A stretch of DNA of 64,000 nt from Setomelanomma holmii (lineage: Eukaryota > Ascomycota > Dothideomycetes > Pleosporales > Phaeosphaeriaceae), in contig ML978175.1 of assembly GCA_010015745.1 (NCBI GenBank), positions 1 to 64,000 on the forward strand, written 5' to 3'. This document shows, one piece after another, positions 47,693-61,056 of this stretch (its first letter is position 1; each line of letters starts with the position of its first letter). The notes under the pieces are model-generated. The model saw nothing but the letters and a program-made list of their open reading frames with translations, ran no database searches and was not told the DNA's origin. Position numbers and translations under genes: made by a program.

Positions 47693-48623
47693 TGCTTCCC
47701 TGGTAGCACAGCCCTGCGCCATGGTCTGGCGGGCTGTCCGACGTTCATCACACGTTGTTTCATGATGTCGCATCTTCTGTCCCTTTTTGACCGCACGTGT
47801 CCTTTACTTACCTTCTGCGTCCGCCTCTCATGTACATTAGTTGACGCATGTTCTTTTCTCTCTCTCAACATTGACTGCCTCATCCCTTTCGCTTCACGAT
47901 TTCCTCTGCACTTGCTCTATGCGGCATCTTTGCATTACTTGGTTGGGATTTGGGTCTGGGTCTTACTTTCTTACATTCCTACATCCACTTCTACCCTTGT
48001 ACTTCATCACGACTTCCCCTTTTCCTTTGTCTTCCCTTACGTTACTATCACGATACCCCACAACGTACTTGTGATACCCCTTCCCCTTTCGATTGACTGC
48101 ATGGATGGTATTGGGGGCGTTTTGGGATACGATGGTTGTGCTGCAATATCATGTGTCGATTAACTTCTGCTGTGTATTTATTGACATCAAGCGTAACATG
48201 TTGGCATATCATCCATATCTTTATAATGCTATGGTGCAAGCTTCGATCGGTTCATCTCTTATCTCTCGTTCAAGGCAGAATGAGCGACGATGTAGGAGCA
48301 TTGCTCGTTATAATGACCTTTCTATCTATGCATCAAAGCAGCAAGTATGCTCAGTACAGTCATACCTTCCGTTCTAGCCTTGCGACTTGAGGAGTGAGCG
48401 GCCTAGGGAAGATGGTGACGATGGGAGAGTGAAAGCGAGGCGGGTGGGGGTGAGTGAGTTAGAAGAGGCATAGGGTGAGGCAGAGGACGACGAGGTTAAA
48501 GGTGTGACTGAAACGTCGTCACTTCTTGTTGGCACGTCAGACGTACATCCTGCCTTAGAGCCCACCTCGCCAGCGGAGACAAAGAATCCGCGGAAAAGGA
48601 AAGTGCAAACTAGCAATTCAAGT
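47693..48623. other. 3' flanks of converging genes
   Basis: Very C/T-rich plus strand (47760-48090), then AT-rich. Open frames are compositional. The region lies between two convergent genes and no gene is supported. Confidence 0.4.
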
Positions 48624-50560
48624 CTACCAGCGACGATTTTTTCTATTTCGCCCGCCCATGCCATCACCACCCCTGACAACGTAACTATCATCCAACGTAA
48701 CTCCACCCAACACCTCAATCAACCCCTCATCATACTCGGGCTGGACATCCCTACCCTCCTCATCCAAGTTCCCTAGATAATTCGTAATATCCCTGCCATT
48801 AAACTCCCTAACTTCAAACCCATTGCCCAGCCACTCAAACATGTTCTCACTCCTGTACACAATCTCGTAATCCTCATACCTCGGCGCCTCCATCATTTTT
48901 AGAAAGTGTAAACGTGAACCAGGCCATATGGCGGCCTGTCCGTCCGTCTTGCCTTGCTTGAACCAACTGCGACACGGAGACGTCCATGCCGTGCGCTGCA
49001 GGAAGAGGTCAGCGTGTTGTCTGAACTGGTTACACGGTTCCATTTTCGGCGTCAGTGACTTGATATTCTCGATTTGACATTTCGTTATCGCGGCGAAAAT
49101 GTACTTTGTCCATTGCTCAATCAGCGGCATGAAACTGCCATGACCCAGCGGACCGTACGGGCCACAGAACGAAAATGTGTTGGGGAATGAAGGGATCCCG
49201 ACGGAAAGGTAGGATGTTACGCCGGCGGAGGGCGACCATAAGTCGCGGATGTCGGTGCCGTGCGCGATGAAGGGGAAGCGCGGGAGCCAGGATGTGTCGA
49301 AGCCGGTGGCGCAGATGATAACGTCGACTTTGTACTCGTGGCCTTCGTGGTCGATGAAGCCGGTGGACGTAATGGAGCCGATGGGGTCGGTGTAGATGGT
49401 TGCGTTTGGGGCGACGAGGGCTTCGAGGTAGCCTGGGGCAGGTGTGGGGCGGCGACAGCCGGGGTTGAAGTTCTTGGGGATCATTCTTTCGACGAGACGG
49501 GGGTTGTCGTTGAGCTTCTTGCGCATCTCGCTGTCGGCGTATTCGCGGGCGAGACGAGCTTCGGTACTGCCTTTGATGATGAACTTGAAGCGTTGGTTGA
49601 GCTCGTTTTCGATTTGCTTGCGGTATTCGAGGTACTTTTTGGGATTCTTGGCTAGGTAGTCCAGCTGCTCGTCACTGTCTGGGTCATGTTAGAGTCGTAG
49701 TCAGTGGCGGAGCTGGGTCAGGTATGCTTACAGCAGAAGTTGGCTCCATTTTTGGCCGCCCAAGTTTGAGCGAAGCCTGCCGTAATCCATATTGGCGACC
49801 GAATCCAATGGTAGAGATGCTGGACCTTTTGCTGTATTGCTGCGACGATCTGCACGCCTGAGCTACCTGCCCCAATCACCGCGACCCTCTTGTTCGTGAG
49901 GTCGTAGCCTTCCTCGTAGTGTGCGGAGTGCATGAGCTTGCCCTTGAAATCGTGCAACCCTGGGATGTTTGGCCACTTCCAATTATTCAACACACCACCA
50001 GCATTTATGAAGAACTCTGCACTGTCCTCTTTTACCTCATCTGTCGAAAGATCGCGGACATTTAATCGCCAAAGTCCTGCAACATCGTCCCACTCAACGT
50101 GTTCAATGCGATGCTCGAGCTTGACGTACTTGCTGATGAAGTCATTTTCGCGCTCGATCGACTTCAGGTACTCCCAAATCTCCGGAGCGTAGGAGTAATA
50201 ATGCGACCAAAGCTTTATCTCCCATGAGAACTGGTAATTGACGGAAGGTATGTCGCAAGCACAGCCGGGATATCTGTTTTCTAACCAAGTACCACCAACG
50301 TCCTTGTTCTTCTCATAACACACGATGTCCAGGTTCTCCATTTCTTCCTCTGCTTTTTTGAAAAAGTTCAGTGACGAGGCACCAGCACCCATCAAGATGA
50401 CTTTCACTTTCCTCTTCGTTCCCATTGGCTGCTCTTTGATTCGGTAGCCATGTTCATCTGCTTCCGGCGGCAGTTGGTCGCGGATATTGATGTTCACGTT
50501 GTTGTCTGCTGCATTTCCCGAGGCAGCGAATAAGGACTTTGGTTCTGATTGAACACCCAT
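48624..50560 (-). CDS. Baeyer-Villiger-type flavin monooxygenase
   Basis: Minus-strand exons 49732-50560 and 48624-49678 (53-bp intron with CTAAC branch site) give 627 residues from the first ATG; a TTG-led extension of 25 codons upstream is unlikely. FAD site VILMGAGASS (residues about 55-63), then GGTWLENRYPGCACDIPS (from 89), the Baeyer-Villiger-like stretch FKGKLMHSAHY, a NADPH site VAVIGAGSSGVQIV (about 222-235) and ATGFD (about 399). Such enzymes insert oxygen next to a ketone or oxidise N or S using NADPH and O2; the substrate is unknown. The C-terminus ends in a Gly/Arg/Asn-rich tail. It often occurs in secondary or xenobiotic metabolism, but no cluster partners are adjacent. Confidence 0.9.
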
Positions 50561-51860
50561 GACGGTCAAGGTAGTGGCAAATTCGTCAGACGATGAGATA
50601 GCCGAAGACTGGCTTGATTGCACAGTCGGATGCAAGACCAGTATATCCTAAGGCGGAAGGTAACAGACAGGATGATAAGTCGTATGCGTGAAACTCAGCA
50701 TGAGAAGTGCAGTCATAGGACTCTTATACATCCTGATGGCGGGTCTTTGTCAGACCTCGGAAATAAGTTGAAAGGTGGAGATGGCGACAGCCATGAGCGC
50801 CAGGAGTACCTCACAGCTCAGTCGACCCTGAATGGCCGATGCGGGGTACCATGTTAGCCACGAAGTAGGCGACACCCACAATTGGCTTGGAAATCAGAAG
50901 GAAATGTGATGACCCTAAATCTGGAGTCTGATCTCTATAAATGAGGTCTCCTAGAAGGGAGACATAAAATTGTCAAGTCGCTGCAGAAACAAAGCTGTAC
51001 CCAGGAAATCGTAGATGACGTAATCAGTGCCATGTCGGGATACGTGATGTGAAGTCTGCCGACCTCGATCTTGTCTAGTCGAACTTGCATCTCCTCGAAA
51101 GTTTATAAATGGAGCCTAAGGTGTCTATCGTGGGTCCTGCGCAAAGTGGGTGAGGGATAGCTGCATCATGATTGAGGGGCTGAACCTCCGGTGGTGAACA
51201 ACTCAGCTCGAAGTGACCTGCTCCGCCAGCGACGCGTAAAGGGCTGCTGCGAGGCAGATAGGGTCTTGGGTGCAATTGTGTATCCGAGTAGGCGGAGCGC
51301 GCGAGGTGCATTTGGGGGCGGACGAGGCGTGTCAGCCCTTCCGCAGCCGTGTTTCTTGGCTGAGCAGTGAGCTCCGGGACATCAACGACCTGCTCATCAA
51401 CGGCAACACAGCGTTCCACCAGCACACAAGGCTCTCCAAACCCCCCACCGCATTCCTTCGGCGCTCGTCTATCTCAGCAGCACATCTTGAGGCCACTGCA
51501 GTGCAGTCTAATCCTCGGCGGCCCGCCTTCGCGCTACGGCACGCATAAACACATTTGACGATTCGCTTGGAGGACGCCAGAGCACGCACCTGCAGCGCTC
51601 CACAGCTAGCCACCCACCACCACACCTCAGGCCGTCGGGCGCAATCGAGCGCACAACACCAAGTTCCTCGCGACACTGTTTTCTTGATCCATCACACCCG
51701 CGCAGGCCAGGTCGCGACATTCTGAAGCTCAGCCCGACCGCCCTGGTCATGCTGCCCGCGCAATCTCATCAGGTAGCCGCCTCGTGAATGACGATACCGA
51801 CTGCCCTCCCCACCCATCGCGCCTTCCCTCCCCGCAGCACGCCCACACGAAATCGACACC
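50561..51860. other. Divergent promoter region: FMO and RhoGEF
   Basis: 1.3 kb between divergent starts. The right 400 bases are C-rich with a long pyrimidine tract, fitting a long 5' leader for the RhoGEF. Minus-strand frames here are composition shadows. No further gene is seen. Confidence 0.4.
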
Positions 51861-54800
51861 ATGTCGTACTACGGGAACGGCCAGAACTACTACAATCCCC
51901 GCATCCCCCACTCCAACAACGGCGGCGCGGGACAGTACCAGGACCCGTATGCGCGGAGAACGCCAAGCACTGATAATGGTGATCAGACGAATGGCGGCGC
52001 TCCAGCAGGCTACGGCTACCCCCCTACCAGACGCGACAGCTACGCCCAACGCCAGAATGACGAGCTGTTCATGGGGAGTTCTGCTTCCCCACAGGTGAAC
52101 CAGGCGGCACCCCCCACGGCGGGCGGATACAACACCGGCTACGGCTACCCACCGCAGCAGCAACAGCCCCAGCAGCAGTACAATCCGCAGAACTACGGCG
52201 CCTCTGCGGTCGCTCTGCCAAATCCACAGCACTACGGAGGCGTCAACAGAACATTCGCGCCTCCTCCTACATCGACAGGCCCGCAGCCATACAACCCAGC
52301 CGCCTACGCTGACAACAGCCTCAACAGGAACAACACAGTCAGCCACCCTTATGGCTTCTCTCCCACTTCATCGGGCGTCGGGTATCCTTCGCCAACACAG
52401 TACCAGCAGTCTTCGTTCGGGAGGACAGCTTCCGTGGGAGGGAGAGCGTCAGCGTACACGGCTCCTGCCCCGCCGCCCCTGCCTGTTCCCCCTGGGAGCG
52501 CGCCTCTACCGCAGCAAGATTGGAGCAATTATCCTGCTCGACAACCCTCGAATGCCTCATCGCAAGGCTACTATCCCGCGGACACCTCGCACGCTCCGCT
52601 GCCCTCGCCGCCAACCTACGATAATGGCTACGGCTCGCAGCAACGCATAGATCAATTCCCTTCAGTCTCGAGCCACCACTCGAACCCGCTCCCTCCAACC
52701 CCAGAGGTGCCCTCTCATGGCTCGCCCCAGCGAACCGGTACCGTGTCCTCCCGACCGCTTCCCCCACCGCCAACCGATTCCGACAGCGACGAGTACTTTG
52801 CGCAGCATAATGGCAACCAGTACCAGAATCAAGACGCATTGTTCAACGACATCCTTGGCATGACAACAACTGGCGGCACGTCGAGTCCGCAGCCTTCGAT
52901 CCAGGTGCAGCAAGCGAATGGAGGCCAGTACTATGGCGATGTACAGCGGCAGCCTTCAGGACGAAACGGCGACCATGTCAATGGCGGTCACCTTTCTCCT
53001 GCGTATCCCCCGCGCGATACGTATGCTAGCGACGAGAGTGACGTGGAGGCAGCAGCAGGTCTGGCCGCACTCCGCATGGCTGAAGAACAGGAGGCTGAAG
53101 ACGAGGCCCGCAGACGCAGCGGCGGGACCGGGCTATTCAGCAGCTATGCGACCCTCCAGTCTCCTCAACTTCCTAGCGATACCCAGAGGCATCAAGGAGG
53201 AAGTGCAAGCGACAGCGACTATGTTGGGGCAGGTGTGGATGTAAGCATGTTTGGAGGCATGCCTTCGTTTGGCTATGGAGGCAGCCCGGCCCAACTTGCC
53301 AACCATCCAACAGCGACATCTGGCTCGCAACGGAGATCAGAGCCGGCCAGCGACGAGTACGACCCGATCCATCCATTTCCGTCTTTTGCAGCCAACGTCC
53401 GCGTTGATACGTTTGGCACCGGTGGCCTCGAAGAGCCAAGCGCACGAAGGCGGAGCTATGATGAAGGTGATGAGGTGACCTTAATGGACAGTGCATCTGG
53501 CATGTCTGGTATGTCAGGCTCCACGCTTGCAGGGCCCTCGGCTGTAATGCCTGGTGAACCACCAGACATGTTCTACCATCCTGGCATTTCCAATCGCCCT
53601 CTACCACCTCCGCCAGCGGCCAACAGCAATAACAGAGGACGACTCAACCACCAAAGCACGAGCTCGACCGGCTCGTATGAGTATTGGCGGAATGCGCCCT
53701 CTTCGCGTGGTTCCTACCCTGTCGATCCCAACGCTATGGGCATGACATCTCCTACAGGCACCACCGTTCCTCGGTCGATCTCTCTGTTGCAGCACAGCAA
53801 TGCCCCACAGGCAAATCCATTACCGCGGTCAAAGACGGATGCGGAGCAAGGTCACAGAGTGCGACAAGCTGCCAACCGCAACACGTTTTATGGTGGAGGG
53901 ATTGATAGTGACGGAAATACTTTGACGCCTGGCAGCGCCGAGGCTGTAGCTATTGACCTCCCTACGATTCCAGCTGGCAAGCGTTTCAACCCTTCGAAGC
54001 TGTCTAGCAATGATTTCAGGAAGTGTACGGAGCCATGGGCACTCAGCTCGATCATTGCTTGGCTCAAGATGATGACCGAAGGCGAGAACGATCTCAAAGA
54101 AGGCCCAATCCAGGAAGGATTGATAGCGCTTTTTACACACAAAGTTCCCACGATGAACATCGCTGATGCGGAGACACTCAGCAGTCGAGTCGTCGCGGAT
54201 ATGCTCAAATCCGGAACGCTTGTGCATGAAGAGGAGTGGTTGAAGTTCTCGTCTGTGAGCATGACTGGCGTTGTCTTCCAGCTTACAGGCGCCGGTTGCT
54301 ATGCACCCATGCTACACGCGTACACGTCTCCTGGGCGATGTTACGCCCACCATTGTCAGAGGACCCTTAAAAAGATTGACCTCCACTCGCCCGTCGCCGC
54401 AGCTGGAGCAGAAGAATGGGCGGTATTCCACAAGTTAAAAAAAGAGGACATTGAAGGTCACCCTAAGAAAGAGATTGAACGACAGAACAACCTTCACGAG
54501 ATTGTGTATGGAGAAGACAACTACATCAACCGACTTGATGTGCTACGTCACTTATACCGAGACCGTCTGATTGCAGCGCAGCCGCCAGTGATTCCCCCGA
54601 AGAAGCTAGACAGATTTATTCGCGATGTGTTCGGCAAAGTCGATGCTGTCAGGAAGGCCAACGAGGATCATCTTCTCCCGCAGCTGAAGTACCGCCAACA
54701 AGAGCAAGGCCCATGGATCGTTGGCTTCAGCGACATCTTTCGAGAGTGGATTCGCAAAGCCAGGCAGGCATACGTTGAGTATGCGGCTTCTTTTCCATTT

Positions 54801-56942
54801 GCCACATTCCTCGTCCGTCAGGAAGCCGACAAGAATATGCTGTTCCGTGCTTTCCTGAGTGAAGTCCAAGCAGACAAACGGACAAACAAACTTGATTGGA
54901 GCACATACCTCAAAGCGCCCATCGACAGACTGCAACGCTACGGTCTTCTTATTGATACAGTGATTAAGAATTCTGTTGTCGACACGGAAGAGAAGCGCAA
55001 TTTGATAATTGCCAAAGAGGAGATCAAAGCCGTGGCACTGGAGTGTGACGCTCGTGTTGGTGAGATGAGCCGGAAGGTTGATCTGACTGATCTTCAGGCG
55101 CGGCTCATCTTGCGACCGGGTATGCAACGCGTTGAGCTCAATCTTGATCATCTCGGACGGGAGCTCATTTATCGAGGCGACCTGCAGAGAATGGGAAGCA
55201 GTCGCTTCAATTGGGTGGAGACTCATGCGCTACTTTTCGACCATTACCTCGTGCTCGCAAAGACTGTCACATTCCGGGAAGCAGACGGTATCACCAAGTC
55301 TGAAAAGTACGATGTTTCTCGATTGCCCATTCCAATGGACTTGTTGGTGCTTGAGAGCGAGGATGACGACCCAGTCGTCCGCTCCACCATGAAGGGCATT
55401 GCAGCTGTCAATCCGGCCACTGAAAAGGTCAAGAGCGGAGGTCTTGGACGAGGCAGCAGCAGCCCTGGACCAGGCACGCTGCAGCACACTGCTACTTCCA
55501 CCTCTTTTGGATCAGCAAATACCAATTCATCAGGCAAGACTGCGGTGGGCACTCCTGGCGCTGATGGTGGCAAAGACGACAAGATTCTGTACCCATTCAA
55601 GGTGAAGCACTTGGGCAAGGAGACCTACACTCTTTATGCAACGTCGGCGAACAACAGGGCCGAATGGTGCGACAAGCTAATCATAGCAAAGACTCGACAT
55701 GCAGCTGCATTATTCGCACAAAATGCAGAGCCCTTCCGGTTGCGCGTCATGGCAGACGCTGCCTTTGCGTACGATAGCGCAATGCCCTCACAAAAAGCCA
55801 TCACCATCAAGGGAACTCCTTTGGATCGCGCAGTTGAAGAGGTGGAGAAGCTATTCTCGCAGCAAGGGCGACCGGTCCCAATATGTCGTGCTCGTGTCAA
55901 CTGCGCAACAGCTTTCAACCAGCCATATGGCAAGCACATGCTCGCTGTCGGAACGGATATTGGTGTCTACGTCTCCGAATTTGACAACCCTCGTGGGTGG
56001 TCCAAGGTAAGTCGTCCTAATTTATGCTCAAGCCCTCGCTAATGGTCACAGGCCGTTCAAGTACCTCGCGTGACGCAAATCGCTGTGCTCGAGCAATTCA
56101 GCTTGATGCTGCTTATATCCGATAAGTCGCTTATAGCTTATCATCTCGATGCGGTGTGTCCTGTTGGGGGCGCCCCTCCATCGAACGATTCTGCGCGAAA
56201 GGCACCACAAAAGCTCTCTGGCGCCCGCGACATTGGGTTCTTTGCGACTGGTGTCATGAAGGATCGGACGCTCGTCTTTTACAAGAAGAAAGATGGCATC
56301 TCGTCAACATTCAAGGTTCTGGAGCCCGTCTTCCAGAAATCGACTGAGAAGAAATCCAGGATATGGAAGTCTGGACGAACCGAGTTCTTCCGCGAGTACG
56401 ACGAGTTTTATATCCCGGCTGATTGCTACACGATCAATCTGTTCCATTCGTCGCTGGCTGTGTCCACAGCCAAGGGCTTCGAGGTTCTGACACTGGACAA
56501 AAAACAGCCATGGTCAGTACCTGATCTCAAGCAACCGCACGTCGCAACCATCGCTGCGCGCCTAGCGAATCAAGATCCCCTAGGCATGTTCCGTCTGTCA
56601 GACCAGGAGTTCCTCCTCTGCTACGAGGAATGCGCAGTGTACATCAACAAGAATGGTGACATCTCACGCTCCGTAATCATGGAGTTCGTCGGCAAAGCCA
56701 AGAGCGCAGCCATGTATGGACCGTATGTTCTGTTATTCGATCCGGACTTTGTGGAGATTCGGAACGCGCAGAATGGTCGTCTGAGGCAGGTCATCGCTGG
56801 TCGAGATGTCAAGTGCCTTGACGATGGGCTGAGCGGCGGCTCGTCGCATAACCGAACTGTCAAGTTGAGCTTGCAACATCCGGCGCAAGAGCGCTGCCAG
56901 GTCGTGGTCGAGCTGGTCCTGAACGAAGGACAGAAGGAATGA
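51861..56942 (+). CDS. ROM2: Rho1 guanine-nucleotide exchange factor (Rom1/Rom2-like)
   Basis: Exons 51861-56006 and 56052-56942 give 1678 residues. Residues 1-700 are low-complexity, rich in Gln, Pro, Ser, Tyr and Gly. A DEP domain (about 715-800) is followed by a Dbl-homology RhoGEF domain (about 875-1075, beginning RQNNLHEIVYGEDNYI, with YLKAPIDRLQRYGLLI in its last conserved helix). Next come a PH domain (about 1090-1280, interrupted by a Ser/Gly-rich loop) and a citron/CNH domain (about 1340-1655). This order is that of yeast Rom2, which activates Rho1 in the cell-wall integrity pathway and so controls glucan synthase and Pkc1. Cortical localisation is expected from PH and CNH. The 45-bp intron lies in the CNH domain. 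It is the firmest call in the window. Confidence 0.96.
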
Positions 56943-59407
56943 TTTTGCGTTGATCAGCTTATTGGATCTCATCGCTATCTATGATACCCGTGGACATGAA
57001 TCAGGCATATGCGACATGTACAATGGAAGAGCCAAGGAGTTGAGGAGCAGATGTTGGGAGGGTCATCGAACCCAGCTCAAGCGTGCTATCATGGATGGCC
57101 CGGGTTCATCACGACTTTGGGCGGCTCTTTGCATATTCTTAGGACGCGTAGGATACCTTGCCTTGCTTTATTTTTTCGGCGCGTATATATGTTTACCCAG
57201 GCGAGCTTGCGGCGCGTATATGTGTTTATCCGAGCTTGCGGCGCGCGTGCATGTGGTGCGATGCAGGTGTTGATGATAATGGCCCTATTGCGCTTTTTAC
57301 ATAGGGAATGGTAATGCGTTGCCATGCTGGTCGGCTGCGAAACACTGCAAGGGTGAAGACATGAACGAGTCAAGGCGCATCTCTATGCGCAACAGAAACG
57401 TCATGTTACGGTGTGAATTGCCCTGCAAACACAAAAAAGGAGAGACGTGTGTACGGCTCACGACTCATGGGCGATTACATTCCGGCTAGGTTCTACACGC
57501 ACGATCACGCTGTGTGAAGCCTGACGTCGAATGTGCATTTGCCGATGTTTCGCCAACTCAGCGTCCTTGCACGACTCCACCGACTCCGCTCCAATGATTT
57601 CCCCTCCTTCTCTCCGCACTCCAGCAAATCCACCCAGCTGCAGCACAGCCTCCTTCGAACACCCCATCAAACACCCCAGCTCCGAGGCCAGACACATCCA
57701 CGTGATGCCACTTATCGTGCATCTAGGCTTGGCCGAAATGCGTTGACTAACGTGGTTTGAGCTTGGCGTTCCGACAAACCCTCCGACATCCTGTCCTCGG
57801 CCAAAATGATTCGACCAATGACACGAGCCAGCGGAAGGATCCTAGCTCCTCATTGCATCGTCTCTTGCACCATCCGCACGGAAGCACGCTAGAAGCTCAC
57901 TAGAGCTTTTCGTTGAGACGTTCCAAGTGGTCCCGATTCATTGACCCCAAGATGCGGGCTGGAGTACTGCGGGGAGGAGGGGTGCAGCCTTCATGATAGT
58001 GTGGAGCGTCAATGTGTAACGATGAGGGCGAAAGAGATGGATGAACAGAAGAATTCAGGCGATCAAAGCCAGATGGGCGCATGTCTTCTTCCTGCGATCG
58101 TGAGGCAGTACAGCCATCTCTCTAGGAAGCGAAGAGATCTTCTGAGGCTTGAAGAGCTACATCTAAGCAGTGGAGTCCCGACATACACCTTTCAGACGAG
58201 TACATCCTCCGCCTACAATGATTGAAGCACACGCACGCCACACGCAGTGCATCTAAGATGCATGTACAGCACTCCCTTGGCAACAATACGTAAAAGTCTC
58301 TTGGATCTGTCAGTAATCCCTCACGTTGGGAACGGCGCATGCGCCCATGGCCATAATCGAGCTGTCTTTCGAGCATGAGGCCATCTTACGCAACTCAACG
58401 CTGAGGCCATGGCCAGGTCCACCCTGGCTTGCATCAAGAGCCTCAACAACACTTCATCATCATGCTTGACACCCGGAGCCGGGCACTACTTGGCTGCATG
58501 CCATTGCCATCGCTAGCGCTAAACAGAAACCGCGAGGCTCAAACGGGCATAGTGCAGGCTTCTCGCTCGCATGAGCTGTGCACATCTGCCTGGAGAGCTC
58601 GCCTTGAGTTGCTTGAATGCCGTATAGACGTCTTAAGAGGTTTCTATCTTCGTGGCGTCTTACGAGCTGCGAGCTGATCTTGAGCGATCAATGCGGGGTG
58701 CAGCGTCGCTCTATCTGTCAAATGCTGTCCAGCGTGTCCACTTTTGTCAACCCACTTTTGCGCAGCGATCTCTCCGCGTTTCGCGCTTTTCTGCTAGCAG
58801 TCTCCACGGGGTTGTGTCGAGGAGACTGCTGTGGAGCCCCGGTCTGCGAATAATCCTTCACCATGAGGCTCAACGACTAAGTGGAGCCCTGCCGGAGGGT
58901 CAGTGCGAGCAGACGTTAGTGTCGTTTTCACCTAGTATGATTGGCTGACGGATTACACTATCCAATAGGCCCCGGCAATACTTTCGGACAGAACCTGGGG
59001 ACCAGGGTATGGCCGAAGAAGAGCCAGCATATCAGATTTCGCTGTGGGAGATTTTCTGCGGAGCCTGGATCGTAGTGTAACGGATCGGTGCGGTAACGAG
59101 TGGCATTAAGCAGACTACAAGCCCATCCCAGCTCACCTTGCAGCAGCGCTCAACCAGCGCCAGCGTAGGGCACTAGCGATGCACTACCGATGTCCATATT
59201 GGCCTGGACGGCACCAGCCTGTCTAGGTGGCTATCACGACTATCACGCCTTGGAACTGAAGGAGGATATATTGTGCAATGCATGCCCTCATCTCAAACCA
59301 TCAGCTCACGGTTCTCCAGCTTCATCATCACCTGGGATCCTCCTGCATTGGTCTTTTGTTAGATCACTTCTCTCTGATCGTTACTATTACCTGACCAAAT
59401 CGCCACC
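56943..59407. other. Long intergenic region
   Basis: Apart from the tandem repeat at 57178, nothing is supported. Open frames at 57458-57760, 57941-58225 and 58617-58948 overlap each other and have no motif. The segment from 59330 leads to the next gene's CCACCATGG start. Confidence 0.35.
57178..57255. repeat. Short tandem repeat, about 2.5 units of 29-33 bp
   Basis: Units starting GGCGCGTATAT and ending GAGCTTGC occupy 57178-57210 and 57211-57239, followed by a partial third copy (GGCGCGCGTGCATGTG). The second unit lacks four bases. The repeat alternates purine and pyrimidine (GCGCGTATAT). Confidence 0.8.
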
Positions 59408-61056
59408 ATGGTAAAACTGTTCGGTATGAACGGTTCGCAAGAACCCACCCTCGACGAAATCCATGACCAACAAGGCCGTCGCCCTTCCGCCGTCGAAGTC
59501 GTCGCTGAGCAAACGCGCCGCAAATCTGTCGACAACCGCAGGGTCACTGGTGCTTCGCAGCTCACTGCCCGTCAATCCATCATCCCTGTCGCCCTCGTCA
59601 CTACCCTCTTCTTCATGTGGGGCTTCGCCTACGGACTCCTCGATGTCTTGAATTCTCGCTTCCAAGTCGCTCTGCACATCACCAAGGGTGAATCATCTGG
59701 TCTCCAAGCATCCTACTTTGGCGCATACTTCATCGGTCCGCTCACATACTCTGGGTGGTTCGTGCGCAAATTCGGATACCGGTACACTTTCATCCTTGGA
59801 CTGTCGATCTACTGCGTCGGCGCGCTCATGTTCTGGCCGTCCGCCGTGAAGCGCAGCTTTGGCGGTTTCTGCGGCGCCATGTTCCTTGCTGGATCTGGTC
59901 TGTCGACGCTCGAAGTCTCTGCCAACCCGTACATTGCTGTCTGCGGTCCACCCAAGTGGTCGGAGTTCCGTCTTGAGCTGTCTCAGTCCGTGCAGGCTGT
60001 TGGCTCTGTTATTGCTCCTGTCCTCGCTGCCCAGGTTATCTTCAAGAACGTCGGCACTGATGGTCGCTCGCTTGAGGCTGTGCAATGGGTGTACCTTGGT
60101 ATTGCTGGATTCGTCGCCATCCTCGCTGTCGTATTCTACTTCGCACCCATCCCAGAAATCACAGATTCTGATATGGCCGACCAAGCCGAAATGACCACTG
60201 CAGCCACCGGCTACGTCGACAAGCCTCTGCGCAAGCAATATACTCTCTTCTGGGGCACTTTTGCCCAGTTTTCTTACGTCGGCGCGCAGGTCGGTGTTGC
60301 AGCTTACTTCATCAACTACTTCGAGCAAGCCCGCCCAGATCTCACAGTCACTGAGGCGCACGTCCAGGGTGCAAACTTTTACGCTATTGCGCAGGGTCTC
60401 TTCGCTGCTGGTCGTTTCGGCGCCGCTGGGCTGATGTACTTCGGCGGCAAGCCGAGAATGGTGCTCATGCTGTTCCAGACTATGATTATGATCTTCATCG
60501 CGGCCGCTATTGGTACCAACACTGGAGGCGCGACGAGACCTAACTGGGGTGGTCTTTCCATGTTGATGATTGTTCTGGTAAGTCATACTCTCTTGAATCC
60601 CGGGATGTTGGAGTGGTGTATGTAGAGTTAACCTTCGCTACCACCATCCTGACACTCCGAAACACCATCACAACACTTCGGACCATCAAGCTAACGTATA
60701 TACAGTTCTTCGAGTCTTGCATCTTCCCTATAATCTTCGCATTGACGCTTCGAGGACTCGGACGTCACACCAAGCGCGGCGCCTCCTTCCTCGTGTCCTC
60801 CGTCTGCGGTGGTGCCATCATCCCCGTTATTCTTGGCAACGTCGCCGACAAGATTGGCACCCGGCACGCCATGTGCATCCCATTGATCTTCTTCGCATTC
60901 GCTTGGTCTTACCCGATCTACCTCAACTTCACCCACAAGGCCAAGGAGCTCGACGCATACACCGATTCCCACGTGGGTGTGCAGGAGGGCGCGGTCGACA
61001 ATGATTCGATCATCGCGACTAAGGATGTTGAAGCGATGCGCACTGAGAAGTACTAG
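59408..61056 (+). CDS. MFS fucose/glucose-galactose-type permease
   Basis: Exons 59408-60577 and 60706-61056 (128-bp intron, the longest of the clean introns here) give 506 residues. Family marks of the FucP/FGP branch: a conserved first helix ALVTTLFFMWGFAYGLLDVLNSRFQ, then GYRYTFILGLSIYCVGALMFWP, SGLSTLEVSANPYIAV, LELSQSVQAVGSVIAP and FFESCIFPIIFALTLRGLG. Twelve helices are expected. It probably imports a hexose or deoxyhexose with H+. The start lies in CCACCATGG. The C-terminal tail is acidic and Thr-rich. Confidence 0.93.

Noticed and set aside
51747..55226. Long minus-strand frames (199 and 206 codons) under the RhoGEF gene
   Set aside because: Antisense shadows of a GC-rich, low-complexity exon; no family features.
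59693..60586. 297-codon open frame antisense to the fucose-type permease
   Set aside because: Composition shadow of a biased coding exon; no motif, while the plus strand is a clear MFS protein.
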